Source of the DNA: Vermamoeba vermiformis
Taxonomy: Eukaryota; Tubulinea; Echinamoebida
Direction of reading: 5' to 3'
DNA length: 64,000 bases
Assembly (NCBI GenBank): GCA_045837725.1
Contig: JBEWZL010000243.1
Coordinates: 124,001 to 188,000 of the forward strand
Part shown: positions 61,379 to 64,000 of the stretch, in pieces
Layout of the letters: each line of letters opens with the position of its first letter
Position numbering within the stretch: the stretch's first letter is position 1
The notes under the pieces: model-generated
Told to the model about the DNA's origin: nothing
Database searches by the model: none
What the model saw: the letters and a program-made list of their open reading frames with translations, nothing else
Program-made: the position numbers and the translations under genes

Positions 61379-62498
61379 CTATTTACCGCCTTTATTTTTA
61401 GCGCGTTGTTTTGCCTGAGCTTTCTTCGCGGCGACGAGTTCCACTTGTGAGCGCAGATAGAAATGAGCTGTGGTGCCGTTACACTTAATGTATTGGGGCT
61501 TTAATCCATTCTCAATGAGGTCTTGATCGGTGAGTCTGAATCGGTCCTTGAGATCTGTTTTTTTAATCAGTTTGTACTTGTCCAAGGTACGACACGTCAA
61601 ACACATCCGCGCTGAAACTGGATAGAAAAAGTAGCTGGAACTCGTCAAAGCGCCGCACTCTATGCAAGTTTCCTATAAACAATATTAATAAAGTGCTCTC
61701 TGGCAATTTATCCGCTGCGCTTACTTTTAACAGGTGCTTGAAATGTTGTTTCCAACTCGTGTCATCGTCTTTAGGCAGATCTGGGCACCAGTCTTGGCAA
61801 TACTCTAAAAAAAGATGATTATTATATATTGACTATATCATTCTTTGCTTACTTCGCCACAGAGCTTCGTCTTCGCCGAGCAACAACCACATCTTGCAGA
61901 CTTGAGCAGTTTTTGCGGCGTCTTTGGGAGGCAAATGCGTAAAAATCGTTGTAACGATTTCAACAGGCAGTGACTTAATATTATCAGCGGTAGTTATATT
62001 GAAGAGGGTCGGATCTGAAGAGATCGCGGATTTCAGCTACGAAAAACGGTGTCAGATTGACATTCGTGGCCACAATGATGTATAAATACCCTTTTAGATT
62101 TGCGCACATCTATATTATCTTCTGCAGGCCTCTTCTTTGTTGGTATGTGGGATTCTAAACCGGATTGAGATCGATCGAGTTAAATTGAATTAAATATCTG
62201 CTTACTGTTGACAGAATCCACGTAATTTTGTAAAATTATTTTATCCTCATCTGGTAGGTCTGCGTGGCCAATAAAAGCAGTAATCGAAAGTGGCGGCTCT
62301 GCCTAAAAAATTGTTAGATCGGGTCAAATAAACACCGTGTCAAGGTACCTTGTAGCAATTTAAATGGATAAATTTTGTCGCGGTGTAGCCCATGTATCCA
62401 CGTTCTGACAATGGTACTCTGAGTGCGCCTTTCGCAATCGTGGAATCGCAGTAGATGCACTTGGCTCGCGAAGTCGGAGATATTTCTATGATTGGCAT
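61379..62498 (-). CDS. PARP-type zinc finger - F-box - XPA-C-like fusion protein
   Basis: Six exons (62498-62349, 62302-62206, 62154-62090, 62036-61853, 61804-61725, 61672-61379) encode 289 residues in phase. Residues ~8-50 are a PARP-type finger: RAKCIYCDSTIAKGALR with FIHLNCYK, a C-x2-C ... H-x2-C nick-sensing fold. After a KKRP nuclear-signal-like stretch, IKSLPVEIVTTIFTHLPP starts an F-box. The C-terminal ~95 residues give a C-x-x-C pair (ETCIECG) and CLTC, then LIKKTDLKDRFRLTDQDL and HFYLRSQVE, the pattern of the XPA C-terminal DNA-binding domain. It thus pairs damaged-DNA binding with an SCF adaptor. Residues 1-7 before the finger are short; the start 62498 is the first ATG before a stop. 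Confidence 0.75.
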
Positions 62499-62641
62499 TG
62501 GTGGTTGCTTCTTGCTTGTATATGGCCTACAGCGAATTTTTGTGCATTTTTGTAATTTAATTTTGGTAAAATCCCATCGTGCAGGGAATTCTCGGAAAAA
62601 ATATCTACGGATCCGTAGATAGTTGCAACGAAAAGTCCTGT

Positions 62642-64000
62642 TTACTTTCTTACGTGAAACTGCTTCAACCATCCTTCAAGCAATTCAAAATTTACAACAC
62701 TTCCTCCGCACACGACAACGACAAGTCCCTTGCTCAAATCCAGATCCTTCAGCTTGCTGCAACAAAAGGGTCAGTACTAACACTAGCATATCCTTGCACA
62801 TATAGTACCCTTCATAAACAGCCGCGAGACCAGCACTGCACGAAGGTTCAACGAGTATTCTGTGGTCCTCTAAGAACTGATAGCCGGCCTTGACTGCCTC
62901 AGTGTCCGACACGAGTCGTGAGTGCACTGTGTGTTTCTTGGTCCACCTGCCACACGTGTCAATATATCACTGGCGCCACTGGCTAGCTAATCACTTACTC
63001 CCACGCTCCTTCGCACAATCTACTCGCACCGAGTGTCTTGGCAATCGATGTGATGGCGGGAATGGTCACGAGTTCACCTCTGTCACGTGTGATGTTAAAG
63101 ACATGTTACCGTTGTTGCTATAGCACTTACTTTTGTACGGCAGGATGTAACTTGGCAGCACCTTCAGTCTCAATAGCAATCAGCGGCACTGACTGCCATC
63201 CGACGTTGTGTAAGCCTTCAATTATTCCGCACATCAGACCGCCACCACCGACCTGTTGACGCGTGTCAGAAAAAAATCAGGATCGCGCTGCCAACAGTAC
63301 TTACGGTGCATAAAATAGCGCTCGGAGGTGTTGTTAATTCTTGTGAAATTTCTTTTACAATCGATGCATGGCCGGTCCAGATCTGTCGTTTACCCGTGTT
63401 AATCCATAATATTTGTGACTAATGTACGTACTTCAGGGTCATCAAATGGGTGAATCAACGCAGCACCCTCCTGGCTAGCGAGCTTCATAGCGAAGTCATT
63501 GGCCTCGGACCACACTGCGCCGTGCACCACCACTGGCAACATGTCAGCACATGGCAACAACTTTCAGGGCATGGCAGTACTTACCTTTAGCGCCTTCTTC
63601 TCCAATCTTGTCGCGCATCATGTGAGGCGTAGATTCGGGCACTAGTTAAATGTTAATTAAGTATCAATTGAATATCTTCAACGTGTCCATCCGCTTACCA
63701 ACAACTGTCACGGGCACACCCAACTTGCGACCAGCTTTATATGAATTAAATTTATGTCACGGTATTAATATGTCATACCATAAGCTACTGCCATGCCAGC
63801 ATTGCCTTAATTGAAGATCAGAGATGATATTCAATAGATCTCGTTAGATCGGCTACTTACCACCAGAAGACGAGACCAATAACTTAACACCTCGTTCGTG
63901 AACGGCTTTCCAACATTTAATGCCAAGTCCGCGAATTTTAAAGCTGCCTGTAACGGAGTAATTGAATTAGATCCGGATCGTTGCATACTTGAGCTATTTA
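62642..64000 (-). CDS. L-serine/threonine dehydratase, PLP-dependent (5' end beyond window)
   Basis: At least ten exons, running off the right edge; the upstream-most visible exon starts at 63947. The PLP-lysine motif is GSFKIRGLG, and the phosphate-binding loop appears as SSSGGNAGMAVAY across an intron. A later GGGGLMCGIIEGL loop and PSCSAGLAAVYEG follow the L-serine dehydratase/threonine deaminase pattern; the C terminus ends VCGGSVVNFELLEGW. It deaminates serine or threonine to pyruvate or 2-oxobutyrate. No C-terminal ACT domain is present, so allosteric isoleucine control is unlikely, which favours catabolic serine dehydratase. It is tail-to-head with the PARP-finger gene, about 140 bp apart. 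Confidence 0.9.

Overview
This window is nuclear DNA from an intron-rich microbial eukaryote, most likely a free-living amoeboid protist. The evidence is dense spliceosomal introns, mostly 45-80 nt, with GTAAGT or GTACGT donors, TAG/CAG acceptors and CTAAT/CTAAC branch-like strings near the 3' end. Genes sit on both strands with short gaps, and the gene set is typical of such organisms: ARF, ALG9, a FIGNL1-like AAA ATPase, an ABCG transporter, F-box, BTB and Kelch proteins, a lipoxygenase, P450s, and an adhesin with NDPP repeats. The lineage (Amoebozoa is my best guess) is an inference. Splice models were read by eye. For most multi-exon genes the summed exon length is a multiple of three, which supports them; genes where this failed are flagged.

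Layout. 1-5.7 kb: lipoxygenase (5' cut by the window edge), an F-box/LRR-like protein and a four-helix membrane protein. 5.8-12.7 kb: UPF0652/DUF2009 B-box protein, a BAR - SH3-ligand repeat - EH protein, and a ZZ-finger protein. 13.2-14.4 kb: a spliced gene encoding H2B fused to H2A with an FG-rich tail. 14.7-22.7 kb: ABCG half-transporter, a PH/zinc-finger/SPRY/F-box protein, a divergent Ras-like protein and a BTB protein. 22.9-26.4 kb: LOG-family phosphoribohydrolase, an unknown helical protein and an RBBP9-like serine hydrolase. 26.7-32.5 kb: a large helical protein and a possible PD-(D/E)XK-fold protein. 33.8-42.3 kb: a P450 and a ~1,820-residue adhesin-like membrane protein. 43.5-50.6 kb: ALG9, a haem-oxygenase-like diiron protein, and a four-CBS AMPK-gamma-like protein. 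51-56.4 kb: a second P450, a renalase-like flavoprotein, a secreted SOUL protein and ARF. 56.7-64 kb: Kelch protein, FIGNL1-like ATPase, a PARP-finger/F-box/XPA-like protein, and a serine/threonine dehydratase cut by the right edge.

Shared functions. Four proteins carry F-box or BTB modules (3.8, 17.5, 21.7 and 61.4 kb), pointing to a rich substrate-receptor set for cullin ligases. Membrane traffic (ARF, BAR-EH), oxidative and lipid chemistry (LOX, two P450s, renalase-like, SOUL, diiron) and chromatin or DNA damage (histone doublet, FIGNL1-like, PARP-finger protein) recur, but no operon-like logic is evident.

Most notable: the H2B-H2A doublet with an FG-rich extension; the PARP-finger/F-box/XPA-like fusion; and two short DNA motifs that recur mainly in introns, the palindrome TGACACGTGTCA and closely paired GATC tetramers. 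No rRNA, tRNA, CRISPR array, insertion sequence or intact mobile element was recognised.
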